This document shows, piece by piece, positions 5,020 through 5,533 of a DNA stretch of 5,533 nucleotides. The translations under genes and the position numbers were made by a program. Within the stretch, counting starts at the first letter, position 1. Each line of letters begins with the position of its first letter. The DNA comes from Nitrososphaeria archaeon (GTDB taxonomy: Archaea; Thermoproteota; Nitrososphaeria; Nitrososphaerales; Nitrososphaeraceae): positions 1 to 5,533 of the forward strand of contig JAJPIN010000029.1 of the NCBI GenBank assembly GCA_021324715.1. Reading direction: 5' to 3'. Below the pieces are notes generated by a model, which was not told the DNA's origin, did not search any database, and saw nothing but the letters and a program-made list of their open reading frames with translations.

Positions 5020-5289
5020 ATGAGGACTATGAGAATTAGTTTTATTATAATATTAGTCACTTTTAGCTTGCTTCTGATTCCATCATTTGCAGTAAATTCC
5101 TTATCACAGTCAGATAACTCAGTGTCAAATAGTTCAATGTCAAATACATCGACATCAGATGAGTCTTCATTTGCTTCGCTCAGTAGATCGCTTGCCGAAA
5201 CCAATCAAACAGATAATGAACCGACTCCGCCACCACCTCCGTCAGGATCAGGAATAGAAGATAAAGGCGATGGTGGGCCCAGTAGTTAG
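5020..5289 (+). CDS. Small exported Ser/Asn-rich protein with a Pro run
   Basis: An 89-residue preprotein from the ATG at 5020. Residues 1-24 are a signal peptide: basic MRTMR, hydrophobic core 8-20, and PSFA before the likely cleavage at V25. The mature part is about 65 residues: a Ser/Asn/Thr-rich section with sequons at N37, N42 and N62, then P-T-P-P-P-P-P and a Gly/Asp/Ser-rich acidic tail. No domain is recognisable; it is likely secreted or surface-attached. The open frame extends upstream to 4909, but those residues (Cys, His and Arg rich) do not look like an export leader, and the TATA box at 4982-4989 lies inside that extension. ATG 5020 or 5029 is therefore preferred; 5002 is possible with the upstream TATA. 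A 71-codon minus-strand frame across it is a shadow. It has the same general design as the sequon-repeat protein at 3104-3352 without clear sequence homology. Confidence 0.65.
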   Translation: MRTMRISFIIILVTFSLLLIPSFAVNSLSQSDNSVSNSSMSNTSTSDESSFASLSRSLAETNQTDNEPTPPPPPSGSGIEDKGDGGPSS

Positions 5290-5338
5290 ATCCATAAGTT
5301 GCAGGTGATTAAAAGTGTCAAATTTAATAAGTATGAAA

Positions 5339-5354
5339 AGACTATTTTTAGTCT
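5339..5354 (+). terminator. Hairpin downstream of the Ser/Pro-rich gene
   Basis: AGACTA (5339-5344) and TAGTCT (5349-5354) are perfect 6-bp arms with a TTTT loop, about 50 bases after the stop codon, followed by AT-rich DNA. It is a candidate 3'-end signal, but no strong T-run follows directly. Confidence 0.35.
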
Positions 5355-5434
5355 CGATTAATTATATTAATATTGACATCATGTGAGATTTATTAATTTA
5401 ATAATTTCTTTAATTTGCCGGTCACGTAAAGATC

Positions 5435-5442
5435 TATTATAA
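5435..5442 (+). promoter_or_regulatory. TATA box candidate for superoxide dismutase
   Basis: TATTATAA predicts transcription from about 5465, giving a leader of about 14 nt before the ATG at 5479. It is flanked by two copies of ACGTAAAG (5424-5431 and 5442-5449), 18 bases apart, which could be sites for a regulator. The AT-rich stretch at 5450-5459 is an alternative that would give a leaderless message. Confidence 0.35.
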
Positions 5443-5478
5443 CGTAAAGGTTAATAATTACAAAGAAAAAATAGACAT

Positions 5479-5533
5479 ATGGGAAAATATGAATTACCTC
5501 CGTTACCATACAGTTACGATGCATTAGAACCAC
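5479..5533 (+). CDS. sod: Fe/Mn superoxide dismutase, N-terminal fragment
   Basis: The window ends after 18 codons beginning MGKYELPPLPYSYDALEP. This is the characteristic opening of iron/manganese superoxide dismutases (Y-x-LPPLPY-x-YDALEP), in which the next residue is usually a His just before the first metal-ligand region. The enzyme converts superoxide to hydrogen peroxide and oxygen in the cytosol, as expected in an aerobic ammonia oxidiser. Metal choice and the active-site residues lie beyond the edge. The start is an ordinary ATG. The upstream exported-protein gene on the same strand ends about 190 bases before and is probably transcribed separately. Confidence 0.9.
   Translation, partial: MGKYELPPLPYSYDALEP

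Noticed and set aside
4989..5204. 71-codon minus-strand frame
   Set aside because: It is antisense to the Ser-rich exported protein; its acidic, hydrophobic-ended composition follows from the complement of Ser codons and a signal peptide.

Overview
The window looks like chromosomal DNA from an ammonia-oxidising archaeon (Nitrososphaerota/Thaumarchaeota), probably a low-GC soil lineage such as Nitrosocosmicus or Nitrososphaera. The reasons are the AT-rich spacers, archaeal TATA boxes about 26 nt upstream of start codons, frequent near-leaderless TTG starts, small exported Asn/Ser/Ala-rich proteins, and an Fe/Mn superoxide dismutase N-terminus at the right edge. The genus is inferred from style and recall, not from a search.

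Layout, left to right. A possible minus-strand gene start leaves the left edge (1-38), followed by an AT-rich spacer. A CpdA/Icc-type metallophosphoesterase (364-1116, +) faces a ten-helix membrane protein of unknown function (1172-2515, -). Next is a very small, ten-cysteine zinc-binding-type protein (2725-2868, -) that ordinary gene calling would miss. A small exported protein (3104-3352, -) carries seven N-glycosylation sequons and a nearly perfect 33-bp tandem duplication, with two inverted repeats stacked behind its promoter. A peptide:N-glycanase-like protein (3715-4416, -) has the zinc cysteines and the Cys-His-Asp triad at nearly the spacing of the eukaryotic enzyme. A 600-base spacer holds only short overlapping open frames, perhaps a decayed gene. 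It is followed by a second small exported Ser/Asn/Pro-rich protein (5020-5289, +). The window ends in the first 18 codons of superoxide dismutase (5479 to the right edge, +).

The genes do not form an obvious operon: most have their own promoter and spacing is loose. The main theme is protein N-glycosylation. A cytosolic-looking peptide:N-glycanase homologue lies between two secreted peptides that carry N-X-S/T sequons. That link is inferred from proximity only. The best candidates for overlooked biology are the glycanase homologue, the sequon-repeat peptide and the Cys-rich microprotein.
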